A stretch of DNA of 64,000 nucleotides from a candidate division TA06 bacterium B3_TA06 (GCA_005223075.1 NJBO01000001.1:62001-126000), one strand, 5' to 3'. Shown: positions 15,986 through 24,020, numbered from the stretch's first letter. Numbers and translations are program-made. The notes: generated by a model not told the origin, from the letters alone.

Positions 15986-17159
15986 GGCTCTCCTTCCTTT
16001 GCATAAGTTCGGCGGTCACCTCAACCAGCCTTTCCGCCAGCTCTTCCTTGCTCGTTCGTGGGACCTCAATCTCCTCGCCGCCTGAATAGATAATCACAGC
16101 CTCGGTTTGTTCTCTACCTATAACCTCAGCCGGATTGGCCACTATCGCGTCGAGCTTCTTTAAGGTAAGTTTTTCAAGCGCCGCAGCCCTCCAGTCTTCC
16201 GCGGCTTCAACAGAGAAACCAATACGAACGGTTGATGAATCTGCAAATGCGGACAGAATGTCTGGGGTTTTAGAAAGGGTTAAGGTGAGCTCCCTATCCT
16301 TGATTTTATAGCCCGGAGTCTGTTGTGGTCTGTAGTCTGCGATAGCTGCTGCCATGAGCAATACATCGGTAGATGGCATAAGGGATGTAAGCTGTTCAAG
16401 CATCTGGGCTGCCGAGTTCACCCTGATGATCTGGACCCCACAGGGCAGTGGCACGCTCACCTGGCCTGCGAGGAGTGTCACATCGGCTCTGGCCCTGGCA
16501 AACGCCCTGGCAAGTTCTGCACCCATCCTGCCGGATGATCGGTTGGTAATAACCCTTACCGGATCGAGCTCCTCCTCTGTCCGACCACAGGTAATAACCA
16601 CCGTTTTACCTCCAAGAATCGGATGTGTTCGGAGCAACCTCTCGGCAGCGAGCACGATTTCTTCAATCTCAGCAAGCCGACCCTTACCGACTATCCCGCA
16701 TGCAAGCTCGCCCTCGCCAGGTTCAACAAACCCGGCACCGCGCCCCTTGAGTGTGGCTATATTCTCCTGGGTAGCCGGATTCCGCCACATCCCGGTGTTC
16801 ATGGCCGGTGCAAAAAGCAAGAGCTTCGGGTCTGCCGCCAGAATAAGGCTTGAGAGCAGATCGTCGGCCAGACCATGAGCAGCCTTTGCAATGATGTCCG
16901 CGGTTGCAGGGGCTATAAGAACAAGACGGGTGCCTTCAAGAAGCGAGATATGTGAAAGCGCCTCCCGCCTTGCCCACAGGTTATCGTAGACCCCATCGGT
17001 GGTCAATGACTCGAATGTAACACGCCCGATGAAATGCTGGGCCGCCTCTGTCAAAACCACAGGTACTCGAAATCCCCTTTCACGAAGCCTGCGAAGGATG
17101 AAGGGGGCTTTGTACGCGGCTATTGACCCGGTTACTCCCAACAGAAGTCGCTCGTTCAT
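15978..17159 (-). CDS. coaBC: Bifunctional phosphopantothenoylcysteine decarboxylase/synthetase
   Basis: A 393-residue fusion that makes 4'-phosphopantetheine for coenzyme A. The N-terminal flavin-dependent decarboxylase (CoaC) shows TGSIAAYK, APAMNTGMW and the active-site segment GELACGIVGKGRLAE. The C-terminal synthetase (CoaB) shows ITCGRTEEELDPVR and TNRSSGRMGAELA. Length is normal. The ATG at 17159 overlaps the end of rpoZ. Confidence 0.95.
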   Translation of the reverse strand: MNERLLLGVTGSIAAYKAPFILRRLRERGFRVPVVLTEAAQHFIGRVTFESLTTDGVYDNLWARREALSHISLLEGTRLVLIAPATADIIAKAAHGLADDLLSSLILAADPKLLLFAPAMNTGMWRNPATQENIATLKGRGAGFVEPGEGELACGIVGKGRLAEIEEIVLAAERLLRTHPILGGKTVVITCGRTEEELDPVRVITNRSSGRMGAELARAFARARADVTLLAGQVSVPLPCGVQIIRVNSAAQMLEQLTSLMPSTDVLLMAAAIADYRPQQTPGYKIKDRELTLTLSKTPDILSAFADSSTVRIGFSVEAAEDWRAAALEKLTLKKLDAIVANPAEVIGREQTEAVIIYSGGEEIEVPRTSKEELAERLVEVTAELMQRKESRG

Positions 17160-17347
17160 TCTTCCTTCTCTTCAACCTCTCCACGCAGGGTGCGTGCCAG
17201 CCCCAAGCGATATGGGTTTTCTACCACATCAATTCGTCCCTCTGCCACCTCCTCGATCAGGCGGCGTGTTTCCCTCGAGGCCATCGCCAAAAAGTGATAC
17301 TTGTTTTCGTAACGCTCCCAGATCTTCTCAAGGGAGGTTTCTTGCAT
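17156..17347 (-). CDS. rpoZ: RNA polymerase omega subunit
   Basis: A 63-residue protein with NKYHFLAMASRETRRLIEE, the conserved omega core that clamps the beta-prime C-terminus. The start is taken as the ATG at 17347, which has GGAGGA upstream and forms a TGATG junction with the gmk stop; a TTG one codon earlier is also in frame. The gmk-rpoZ-coaBC order is widely conserved in bacteria. Confidence 0.9.
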   Translation of the reverse strand: MQETSLEKIWERYENKYHFLAMASRETRRLIEEVAEGRIDVVENPYRLGLARTLRGEVEEKEE

Positions 17348-17952
17348 CAATCCTCCGTTAGTTTAATCTTTTTAATTCGCGCAGCGCGAGCGCGTTCCGC
17401 ATCAAGGATAGCCTGAAGCAAAGCGAGGCTTGCAGAAAGCGAATCGTTCACCACCACGTAATCGAACTCCCTAGCCCGTTCGATCTCAGCCTCGGCACGC
17501 GCAAGGCGCACCTCGATCGTCTCGCGATCGTCCCGTCCCCTTGCGGTAAGCCTGCGGCGCAGCTCGGAAAGGCTGGGCGGCAGCAAAAAAACGGTAACGC
17601 TCTCAGGGTAACGCTCCTTCAGATGAAGCGCTCCATTAATGTCCATATCCAACACAACGTCAAACCCCGCTGCGAGCAGCTCCTGGACCTGGGCTTTAGG
17701 AGTGCCGTAGCGATAACCGTAAACCTCCTCCCATTCAAGCAAACCATCCTGCTCGGCCAGGCTCGAAAACTCCTCGTCGCTTACGAAATGGTAGGCCTTG
17801 CCGTCTTCTTCCTTACCGCGCCTCGGCCGGGTGGTTGCCGAAACCGAGTAGCGAACCTTGTCATCGCGCCGCACAAGCGAGCGGCACAATGTTGTCTTCC
17901 CCGCACCTGAGGGAGCCGAAAGTATAAACAAAAATGGGTTCCTACTCAACAT
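17347..17952 (-). CDS. gmk: Guanylate kinase
   Basis: A 201-residue kinase that converts GMP to GDP. The P-loop is LSAPSGAGKTTLCRSL (~11-26), the GMP-binding region shows SVSATTRPRRGKEEDGKAYHF, and the lid has RLTARGRDDRETIEVRL. Length and motifs are typical. It overlaps yicC by 11 bp and forms TGATG with rpoZ. Confidence 0.96.
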   Translation of the reverse strand: MLSRNPFLFILSAPSGAGKTTLCRSLVRRDDKVRYSVSATTRPRRGKEEDGKAYHFVSDEEFSSLAEQDGLLEWEEVYGYRYGTPKAQVQELLAAGFDVVLDMDINGALHLKERYPESVTVFLLPPSLSELRRRLTARGRDDRETIEVRLARAEAEIERAREFDYVVVNDSLSASLALLQAILDAERARAARIKKIKLTED

Positions 17953-18814
17953 TCTGGACTTGCTCGCGAATCTTTTCTACCTCTTCTTTCATAGCTATAA
18001 CGAAGTGGGTAATCGCGGTATCGTTCGCCTTAGATCCGATGGTGTTGGTCTCCTTCATCATCTCCTGGGTGATGAAGTTCAGCCTTCGGCCGTTGGATTC
18101 CTTGGCCCGAAGTGTCTCCCTAAAGAGTTTTATATGGTTTTCAAGTCGAACGCACTCCTCATGGATATCGAACCGCTCCGAGAAATAGAGAACCTCCTGC
18201 AACAACCGGTTGCGGTCAGGTTCAATCTTCATCTCTTCCAGAAGCTCCAGAAGCTTGGCGCGTTTCTTCTTGATTCGTCCAGGGATCCTGCGCTTAACAG
18301 CACTCAGATTGCTGTTGATGACTTTAAGGCGTCCTCTTAGATCCTTCTCAAGGTTCCTTCCTTCGGCGCGGCGCATCCTTACCAGATCCTTAATAGCACG
18401 ATCAACCAAGCGCTTCGTGTATTTCCAGAGCCTGGCCGTCTCCACATCACGAGACTCTTCCTTGATAAGACCGGGGATTCGGAAGAGTAGCTCAGGGGTT
18501 ATTTCTTCAGATACAGGCACCCGCTTTCGCAATTCCTTTAGAAGATGCAGAAAATCGTCAAGAACTTCCTGGGCAAGAACCAGACGCTTGCCGTTGGATT
18601 CTTCAAGGTGGACAGTAACACTCACCGAGCCGCGATTTAGGTTCTCTTTTATCACCTGTTTGATCTTTTCCTCGTAACCTGCCAACTGATCAGGCAGCTT
18701 AACACTCACCTCAAGATAGCGGTGATTTAGTGAATGCACCTCCACTGTTAGACGTAATCCCTCCGGTTTGATGGGAGCAACGGCCCTTCCTTGTCCGGTC
18801 ATGCTGTTGACCAT
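17942..18814 (-). CDS. yicC: YicC-family endoribonuclease
   Basis: A 290-residue YicC-like protein beginning MVNSMTGQGRAV, with NHRYLEVSVKLP near residue 30 and the C-terminal signature GRRLNFITQEMMKETNTIGSK. The family cleaves RNA and has been linked to small-RNA turnover. The ATG at 18814 with AAGGAG upstream is preferred over the GTG one codon earlier. Its place upstream of gmk is conserved across many phyla. Confidence 0.92.
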   Translation of the reverse strand: MVNSMTGQGRAVAPIKPEGLRLTVEVHSLNHRYLEVSVKLPDQLAGYEEKIKQVIKENLNRGSVSVTVHLEESNGKRLVLAQEVLDDFLHLLKELRKRVPVSEEITPELLFRIPGLIKEESRDVETARLWKYTKRLVDRAIKDLVRMRRAEGRNLEKDLRGRLKVINSNLSAVKRRIPGRIKKKRAKLLELLEEMKIEPDRNRLLQEVLYFSERFDIHEECVRLENHIKLFRETLRAKESNGRRLNFITQEMMKETNTIGSKANDTAITHFVIAMKEEVEKIREQVQNVE

Positions 18815-19257
18815 CACAAGGCTCCTTGAAATACGAACGTCACAGGCCCATCATTGACCAGTTCAACCTCCATGTGCGCACCAAAAACACCCTCTTTAAC
18901 ATCTATCCCAGCTGAACGAAGCGTATCAACAAAGACTCCCACAAACTCTCGAGCTCGATCAGGTTCCATCGCCGGATCGAAAGAGGGTCGCAGACCCTTT
19001 GCAAGATTGGCGGCAAGGGTAAACTGGGAAACAACAAGAATGCTTCCTCCGACATCTTTAAGTGAAAGATTCATCTTGCCGTCGGCATCGGTGAAGAACC
19101 GGTGTCTCGGAAGTCGCTCGGCGAAGCGGACAATCTCTTCGGCGCTGTCCCCTTTCTCCACTCCAAGTAGAACCAAGAGCCCCTTCGAGATCGAAGCCTT
19201 TTGGTTTCCATCCACCCTGACCGCTGCCCGGCTTACTCGCTGAACGACCGCCCTCAC
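18814..19257 (-). CDS. dtd: D-aminoacyl-tRNA deacylase
   Basis: A 147-residue DTD that removes D-amino acids and glycine from mischarged tRNA. It starts MRAVVQRVSRAAVRVDG and holds the two family motifs, SQFTLAA (usually SQFTLY) and NDGPVTF. The start is GTG at 19257, overlapping the stop of the upstream gene as GTGA. Confidence 0.95.
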   Translation of the reverse strand: MRAVVQRVSRAAVRVDGNQKASISKGLLVLLGVEKGDSAEEIVRFAERLPRHRFFTDADGKMNLSLKDVGGSILVVSQFTLAANLAKGLRPSFDPAMEPDRAREFVGVFVDTLRSAGIDVKEGVFGAHMEVELVNDGPVTFVFQGAL

Positions 19258-19868
19258 TCCTCTTCCTTCTTGAGCAAGGACAGCAGTTTGTGCCCGAAAG
19301 CCTCAGCAGCACGAGGGCCGGAGGCGGTAACTATCTTTCCTCTGCATACCACGTCTTCTGTCAGGTAGTTGGCTTCTCCGGCCTTCAGTTCGGAAGCGAC
19401 GGAGGAAAAGCAGGTCGCATCTATGCCTTTCAGTATACCTGCACGTGCAAAGACGACTGGAGCAAGACAGATAGCTCCGAGGATCTTATCGGCCTCTTTG
19501 AACTCGCCTGCCAATCGAATCAAGGTGCTGTCGCTCCAGAGCGTCCTGGCACCCGCCCCCCCCACGATCACCAGAGCAACGTAATCGTCGGCATTGGCCT
19601 GCGAGATTAAAAGATCAGGCTTCACCTTCGCGCCCAGCATACCCTTCGCAACGCTGGTGTCGGTTGAGGCTATTACGCCGGCAAATCCACCCTCTTCCAG
19701 AATCTTCTTGGGAGTGGCAAGTTCCTCATCTCGAAATCCCTGGTGAGCGATCACAAAAAGAACCTTGGATCGAGATTCAGGAAGGCTCACCGATTCGGCC
19801 TCACTTGCAGACGGCTTAGATCCGCAGGCCAAAGCCGCCAACACTAAGACCGGCAACAATCTACGCAT
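19254..19868 (-). CDS. DJ-1/PfpI-family lipoprotein
   Basis: A 204-residue protein with a lipobox (LAALAC, Cys15), so it should be lipid-anchored in the envelope. Residues ~34-200 are a DJ-1/PfpI domain with the nucleophile elbow GAICLAPVVFA and the segment VIVGGAGARTLW. Cytoplasmic DJ-1 homologues act as glyoxalases, chaperones or amidases; a lipid-anchored form is unusual and its role is not known. AAAGGAG precedes the ATG. It is in the long operon upstream of dtd. Confidence 0.85.
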   Translation of the reverse strand: MRRLLPVLVLAALACGSKPSASEAESVSLPESRSKVLFVIAHQGFRDEELATPKKILEEGGFAGVIASTDTSVAKGMLGAKVKPDLLISQANADDYVALVIVGGAGARTLWSDSTLIRLAGEFKEADKILGAICLAPVVFARAGILKGIDATCFSSVASELKAGEANYLTEDVVCRGKIVTASGPRAAEAFGHKLLSLLKKEEE

Positions 19869-19884
19869 GAGCTTATCTCCTTTC

Positions 19885-20142
19885 TTAAGGCTTGTAGTCT
19901 AACGGCCGAATCTCAAATATTACTCCGTCATCGTCAGGACAGGCCGCACGGGTAACCTGTTTATTCTTCTCCCAGAAGAACGCCCCGCCGGTCTGAATGG
20001 TAAGGATCAAGGGAAAGATGGAGGCGAACGCGGAGGTGCAGATGCCTTCAGGTGTCAGGTCTCCAACAACATATTCATCGCCGACCTTATGAAAACCCTG
20101 GTTGCAGCGGCCTGCTGCTACCTTACAGCTGACCTTCTTCAT
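19885..20142 (-). CDS. TIGR04076-family small protein
   Basis: An 85-residue protein with HKVGDEYVVGDLTPEGICTS, then a GGAFFWEKNKQVTRAACPDD segment, characteristic of the TIGR04076 family. Three cysteines are conserved (CNQG, GICTS, AACPD), suggesting metal binding or redox chemistry, but no function is established. AGGAGG precedes the ATG at 20142. It sits between archease and the DJ-1 lipoprotein. Confidence 0.85.
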   Translation of the reverse strand: MKKVSCKVAAGRCNQGFHKVGDEYVVGDLTPEGICTSAFASIFPLILTIQTGGAFFWEKNKQVTRAACPDDDGVIFEIRPLDYKP

Positions 20143-20150
20143 ACGTCCTC

Positions 20151-20585
20151 CTACACGTCAAACACTACGCGTGCCCGCCAGAGATTCCCCTCTTTTCCAT
20201 AGAGGAAATCCTGGTAGGTCACCGTCTTAACCTCATGCAACAGGTTGTGGCGTCCTAAATCGAGCATCTCGCCGCAGACCACCGCCTCCAACCTGTATTG
20301 ATCTCCCACTTTTGAAAGCCTCACACCCTCTGCATGATGCACAAGAAAACCTTGCGTTATAACACAATACAACAGTTCACGCAGCCAGTCAAGAAAACGT
20401 TCCTCAACGCTTTCGGATCTCGCCTCGATCCTACGCTGCTCGCTCTCGCCTACACTTTCCGGTTCGACTATCTGCGCAAGCAACGCCTCTGCTGCGTTGG
20501 CAAAAAGCTCCTCTTCGCTTGCTCCACGGATAAGGAGCTCCAGGTCGCTTGTATGCTCAAGCGCCTCCCAAACTGACTCGTTCAC
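20151..20585 (-). CDS. Archease
   Basis: A 144-residue archease: WEALEHTSDLELLIRGAS at the N-terminus, FLDWLRELLYCVITQGF in the middle, and HEVKTVTYQDFLYGKEGNLW at the C-terminus. Archease activates the RNA ligase RtcB in RNA repair or tRNA splicing; no rtcB is visible in this window. The GTG start at 20585 overlaps the phosphoesterase stop as GTGA. Confidence 0.92.
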   Translation of the reverse strand: MNESVWEALEHTSDLELLIRGASEEELFANAAEALLAQIVEPESVGESEQRRIEARSESVEERFLDWLRELLYCVITQGFLVHHAEGVRLSKVGDQYRLEAVVCGEMLDLGRHNLLHEVKTVTYQDFLYGKEGNLWRARVVFDV

Positions 20586-21346
20586 ACCTTAAGCGGCGTA
20601 GGGAATAGCACCCGATGCTGTTCTGTATTGATGAGGGCGTAGCGGCCTCGGAACATGGGACCCGGATTGACTACAACCGTGGGACCTATACTGTCCTGTC
20701 CGGGCGTACCGTGAGCGTGACCGCAGAAACAGAACGCAGGTTGATGCTTCTCTATCACCTCGTTTATTACCTTCGCTCCCACATGATCGTCTATAGCGGG
20801 ATCAAGGTCAACCCTTGAGATAGGAGGGGTATGAACAAGCAGTACGGTTTGATCAGGATCGGAGCCAAACCCGGAAGATAAATGCTTCTTGAGTGTTTTC
20901 CCTTTCAAACAATAAAAGCTCGCGTCCACATCAACCGGTCCAACAGCTCCACCCCAGCCAATAAAGGTGTAGCCCGCTACCTCGAAAGGCTCGGTTTGAA
21001 CGTTATGCACGTTGGGAAAACCCTTCGCCGTTTCATTAAGCCGGGCGGTTGGAGCATCCAGATGCCCGGGAACGAACACAACCGGCACCCCGAATCCTGT
21101 AAGATTGATGAAGAACTCGCGGTAGATCAGCTCATCTATAACGCCATCATGTTCCGATTCCGCCTTGGACTTGCGCGGGGCTTTACCGGTCGAGCGAACC
21201 TTTTGCCATTCGGCTTCGCGTTCTGCTGAATCCAAGATATCACCGGCAAAAACAATCAGGTCTAAACGTTGATCCTCCAGTGCCTCCTCAAGAAGAGGCC
21301 ATACGCGATTTCCTCCATGATAGTCCGCAAACAGAGCGATTTTCAT
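20582..21346 (-). CDS. Calcineurin-like metallophosphoesterase
   Basis: A 254-residue metallophosphoesterase. Metal-binding motifs are FADYHGG (D-x-H), FAGDILD (GD), PGHLDAP (in place of GNHD) and CGHAHGTPG (GHxH). It resembles archaeal-type YfcE/ICC-like phosphodiesterases; the substrate is unknown. I start it at the ATG at 21346 (MKIALFADYHGG), because the in-frame TTG 36 bases upstream is the -35 box of its promoter. It heads the ~11-kb minus-strand operon. Confidence 0.85.
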   Translation of the reverse strand: MKIALFADYHGGNRVWPLLEEALEDQRLDLIVFAGDILDSAEREAEWQKVRSTGKAPRKSKAESEHDGVIDELIYREFFINLTGFGVPVVFVPGHLDAPTARLNETAKGFPNVHNVQTEPFEVAGYTFIGWGGAVGPVDVDASFYCLKGKTLKKHLSSGFGSDPDQTVLLVHTPPISRVDLDPAIDDHVGAKVINEVIEKHQPAFCFCGHAHGTPGQDSIGPTVVVNPGPMFRGRYALINTEQHRVLFPTPLKV

Positions 21347-21354
21347 ATCAGAGA

Positions 21355-21382
21355 AGCTTAATCGTGAATCGGGAATTGTCAA
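21355..21382 (-). promoter_or_regulatory. Promoter of the long minus-strand operon, near-leaderless
   Basis: TTGACA (21382-21377), a 16-nt spacer, TAAGCT (21360-21355) on the minus strand. The ATG at 21346 follows eight bases after the -10 with no ribosome binding site. Confidence 0.65.
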
Positions 21383-21395
21383 GGGAACTGATCAC

Positions 21396-21423
21396 TTGAC
21401 TCTACCCCATAGAGGTGTAGGAT
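21396..21423 (+). promoter_or_regulatory. Aminotransferase promoter, leaderless type
   Basis: TTGACT, a 16-nt spacer, TAGGAT. The ATG at 21429 follows after five bases. Its -35 lies 13 bases from the divergent -35 at 21377-21382, so both polymerases compete for the same 85-base region. Confidence 0.65.
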
Positions 21424-21428
21424 TGTGT

Positions 21429-22547
21429 ATGGATGTCACTCAACTCTTTCCCCGCACCAGAGGCATCATCTACTTCAACCACGCATCCAGCTCTCCACTT
21501 GCTGTCCCTACACGCAAGCGTATGAAGGCGTTGATTGATGAACTCAAGCTTGGGGATAAATCGTGGGATTTCTGGAGCACCGAGCTTTCCGAGTTTCGCG
21601 GCGAGTCGGCAAAACTTCTTAAAGCCCAGCCTTCCCAGATAGGTTTCATCCCCAACACCTCAATGGGACTTTTAGCTGCCCTTTACTCCATACCATGGCA
21701 GGAGGGCGACAACATCGTGTTGATCAAGGACGGCTTCCCTGCAAACATCGTCCCGTGGGAGCAGAATCTGCCGCAGATAGAGAAACATCAGATAGAGATT
21801 GAAGACGACAGACCGCTTGAGGATAGGATTCTGGATGCAACCAATGAACATACCCGTGCAGTGGCCATAGACTGGGTTGACTTCTTTACAGGTTACAGGG
21901 TTGATCTTAAGAAAGTTGGGGATTTCTGCAACGCTCAAGGCATCTTCCTGGTGGTTGACGGTATCCAGGGTGCGGGTGCTTTAGAGCTTGATCTTTCAAA
22001 GCTTCACGTGGACTTCTTTGCCGCCGGGTCTGCCAAATGGCTCCTGGGTCCGGTGGGCGCCGGGATCCTTTATGTGAACGCCAAGACCATGTCTCGGCTG
22101 AAGCCCGCGTTTGCGGGATGGATGAGCCTTTCCTGGAAAGACTTCAACATCTTCGACCCCCTGCCTCCTCTCAAACAGGGCGCGGGCCGGTTCGAGCCCG
22201 GCTCCTATCCTGGAGTCCCGCTCGTAGGGTTCGTTGAGAATCTGAAGATCCTGAACTCGGTAGGGATAGCAAAGATTAACGAGAGGATCTTCCAGACCCG
22301 CAGATTCCTGTTGGAAGGTTTAAAACAGATGGATGCGGAGATTCTCTCACCCTTCAAGGAGGATCACGCCTCAGGCATACTCACCTTCCGGTTTCAAGGT
22401 AAGGATTCAAAAGAGCTGTTCGAGGAACTTAGTGATGCCCGCATCATCGTCTCACTGCGCAAAGGTGCTATCAGGCTCTCCCCACACTTCTACAACACTG
22501 CCGAGGAGACCGAGAAGGTGCTCAAAGTCATCCGGGATTTCGCCTGA
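21429..22547 (+). CDS. Class V aminotransferase (cysteine desulfurase/isopenicillin N epimerase-like)
   Basis: A 372-residue PLP enzyme of fold type I. It shows YFNHASSSPLAVPT at the N-terminus, the cofactor aspartate in VVDGIQGAG (Asp177), and the Schiff-base lysine in GSAKWLLGPVG (Lys203). The C-terminal segment ISVSLRKG-like (IIVSLRKGAIRLSPHFYN) matches the NifS/epimerase branch. The persulfide-forming cysteine loop of true cysteine desulfurases is not evident, so an amino-acid lyase or transaminase role is as likely. The ATG at 21429 is chosen over an in-frame TTG that is the promoter -35. Confidence 0.85.
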   Translation: MDVTQLFPRTRGIIYFNHASSSPLAVPTRKRMKALIDELKLGDKSWDFWSTELSEFRGESAKLLKAQPSQIGFIPNTSMGLLAALYSIPWQEGDNIVLIKDGFPANIVPWEQNLPQIEKHQIEIEDDRPLEDRILDATNEHTRAVAIDWVDFFTGYRVDLKKVGDFCNAQGIFLVVDGIQGAGALELDLSKLHVDFFAAGSAKWLLGPVGAGILYVNAKTMSRLKPAFAGWMSLSWKDFNIFDPLPPLKQGAGRFEPGSYPGVPLVGFVENLKILNSVGIAKINERIFQTRRFLLEGLKQMDAEILSPFKEDHASGILTFRFQGKDSKELFEELSDARIIVSLRKGAIRLSPHFYNTAEETEKVLKVIRDFA

Positions 22548-22554
22548 AAAAAAT

Positions 22555-22620
22555 AGGACAAAAGCTGGTCAAAAGTTGGTCAAAAGTGGGTCAAAAGCTG
22601 GTCAAAAGTTGGACATTTTG
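22555..22620 (+). repeat. 11-bp tandem repeat with phased A tracts
   Basis: Units close to TGGTCAAAAGT follow each other with AAAA at 22560, 22571, 22582, 22593 and 22604, an exact 11-bp period. More diverged units continue to about 22670, followed by short CAGCTGACGG repeats. A-tracts in phase with the DNA helix bend DNA. The same unit, inverted and more decayed, occurs at 6737-6893. Confidence 0.8.
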
Positions 22621-22819
22621 CGGGTCCGATGCCGAATAAGTTGGTCAAAAGCTACCCAAAAGGTGGACAAATAACAGCTCACAGCTGACGGCTGACAGCT
22701 GACGGCAGGTGGCGCGACTGCGTCGCGAATGCAAAAGTCAAAATGCAAATTGCAAAGTGTAAAATGATGGGGCGGGAAGCAGACGTCTGGGGTAAAAAAG
22801 TCGGCCCGTTTAATTATTC

Positions 22820-22878
22820 GGGCGGACCTGATACCCTATGGGATAAAAATATCCCAAGGGGCACACTGAGGTCAGCCC
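22820..22878. repeat. Nested hairpin repeat R2, copy 1
   Basis: Outer arms GGGCGGACCT and AGGTCAGCCC enclose an inner hairpin TGGGATA-AAAA-TATCCCA. A near-identical copy lies at 23432-23490, and a decayed third at about 23776-23820 shares CCCTATGGGAT and ATCCCAAGGGGCAC. Confidence 0.85.
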
Positions 22879-22898
22879 CTACGAACTTTGTCGCTAAA

Positions 22899-23158
22899 TC
22901 CCCCCTACCCCCCTTGCAGAAGGGGGGCTGCAGAGTTGTCCTCCTTGTTAAGGGGGAATTAAAGGGGGATTCACCCTCACCCGGCTGTCGCCGCCCCCTC
23001 CCGTCGAGGGAGGGGGCCACCTCCCCCTTGATGGGGGAGGGTAGGGTGAGGGTGGCGATCCTATGACACTCTGCCCAAGACACTCAGGTGGTTGCCCTGT
23101 GTTTCAGATACTGCCATGGGATTGCCACGCAAGGCTTCGCCTTGCTCGCAACGACGAA
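22899..23158. repeat. GC-rich inverted repeats and REP-A-like fragment
   Basis: Runs such as CCCCCCTACCCCCCTT and AAGGGGGGCTG, then CCCTCCCGTCGAGGGAGGG and ACCCTCAC/GTGAGGGT, form several G/C-rich palindromes typical of non-coding intergenic repeats. From 23043, GGTGGCGATCC to TCGCAACGACG resembles family REP-A. No gene is visible. Confidence 0.55.
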
Positions 23159-23234
23159 TTGGGGGCGGTCTTGTGTCCGCTGAAAAAACGTAGGGGTCGG
23201 TCTTCAGACCGGCCCGAAAAGAGTTATACAGGCT

Positions 23235-23408
23235 CTAGGTTTTGTGATTATGCGATTGGTTTCCCAAACGTTCCAAGATTATGAGGATAGGCTCTATTAA
23301 ATGGATGAGTTCTGCGGTTGATATTACAATAGGTTTCCCTTTATTCATGGCTACAGCACCTTGGATATCGGCAAGTGCCGACTTAGCTTTTTGTAATTCT
23401 ATTGTCAT
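23235..23408 (-). CDS. Small hypothetical protein (57 residues)
   Basis: A 57-residue frame begins with ATG at 23408 behind a strong AAAGGAGGAG ribosome binding site. It reads MTIELQKAKSALADIQGAV, then NKGKPIVISTAELIHLIEPI and a hydrophilic C-terminus. The composition, an amphipathic N-terminal helix followed by a second helix, looks like a real small protein; no family is recognised. It is flanked by two copies of repeat R2, which could mean the block moved together. It may be a surviving small gene or a decayed fragment. Confidence 0.5.
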   Translation of the reverse strand: MTIELQKAKSALADIQGAVAMNKGKPIVISTAELIHLIEPILIILERLGNQSHNHKT

Positions 23409-23431
23409 TTCTCCTCCTTTAGACTTTATTC

Positions 23432-23490
23432 GGGCTGACCTGATACCCTATGGGATAAAAATATCCCAAGGGGCACACTGAGGTCAGCCC
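23432..23490. repeat. Nested hairpin repeat R2, copy 2
   Basis: Perfect outer arms GGGCTGACCT/AGGTCAGCCC and perfect inner arms TGGGATA/TATCCCA. It lies just upstream of the 57-residue gene, whose ribosome binding site is ~20 bases away. Confidence 0.85.
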
Positions 23491-23639
23491 ATACATACTT
23501 AATCCGAAAAAAAACTCCTCCTCCTTGATGGGGGAGGCTGGGAGGAGGTGAGGCGGTTTCCCCTCCCCCTTTGTCCCCCTCCACCGAGGAGGTGGAGATT
23601 ACTGTTCGGGCGCACCTAAAGGTACGCCCCTACATTCTT

Positions 23640-23820
23640 GCGGAGCAATCTCATGGCACTGCATTGAGACACAGAGGTGATCGCCAAGGGTATTCGGTTA
23701 GTGCTATGGGATCGCCACGGGAGCTAGAAGCTCCCTCGCGATGACGAATTTGAGAGGTCGTTGCCCGCTTTGTCCCCCTACCCTATGGGATGCAGTAAAA
23801 TTGGCATCCCAAGGGGCACG
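23640..23820. repeat. Decayed REP-A element and third R2 copy
   Basis: GGAGCAATCTCATGG to TCGCGATGACGAA (23642-23747) resembles family REP-A in the opposite order. It is followed by CCCTATGGGAT and ATCCCAAGGGGCAC (23781-23816), a partial R2. Up to the buk promoter at 23974 I see nothing else except the fragment GCCTCGCAGTGACGGGCGAGG. Confidence 0.5.
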
Positions 23821-23973
23821 CTGTCCACCAGGGAGGGAAAGTTACCTGTTGAATGCAGGGCACCAAGATTATCCCTGCTGTGTTCCTTCGGTGCTTTGGC
23901 TTCCTGCGGAAGCCTCGCAGTGACGGGCGAGGTTCCCAAAGAAAACGAAGCTTTTGTTTGGGGTGTTTTCGGC

Positions 23974-24001
23974 TTGACATTGGGCGTGGAATCCGTATCC
24001 T
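23974..24001 (+). promoter_or_regulatory. Promoter of the buk-ptb-fabH operon
   Basis: TTGACA, a 16-nt spacer, TATCCT. The leader ends with AAGGAGGAAC before the GTG at 24021. Confidence 0.75.
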
Positions 24002-24020
24002 CAACCCCAAGGAGGAACAT

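Noticed and set aside
22743-23083. Open frames through the G/C-rich repeats
   Set aside because: They come from palindromic intergenic repeats with no ribosome binding site and biased composition.
23853-24020. N-terminal extension of butyrate kinase
   Set aside because: It runs through repeat DNA and the promoter; the GTG at 24021 has the ribosome binding site and matches the family start.
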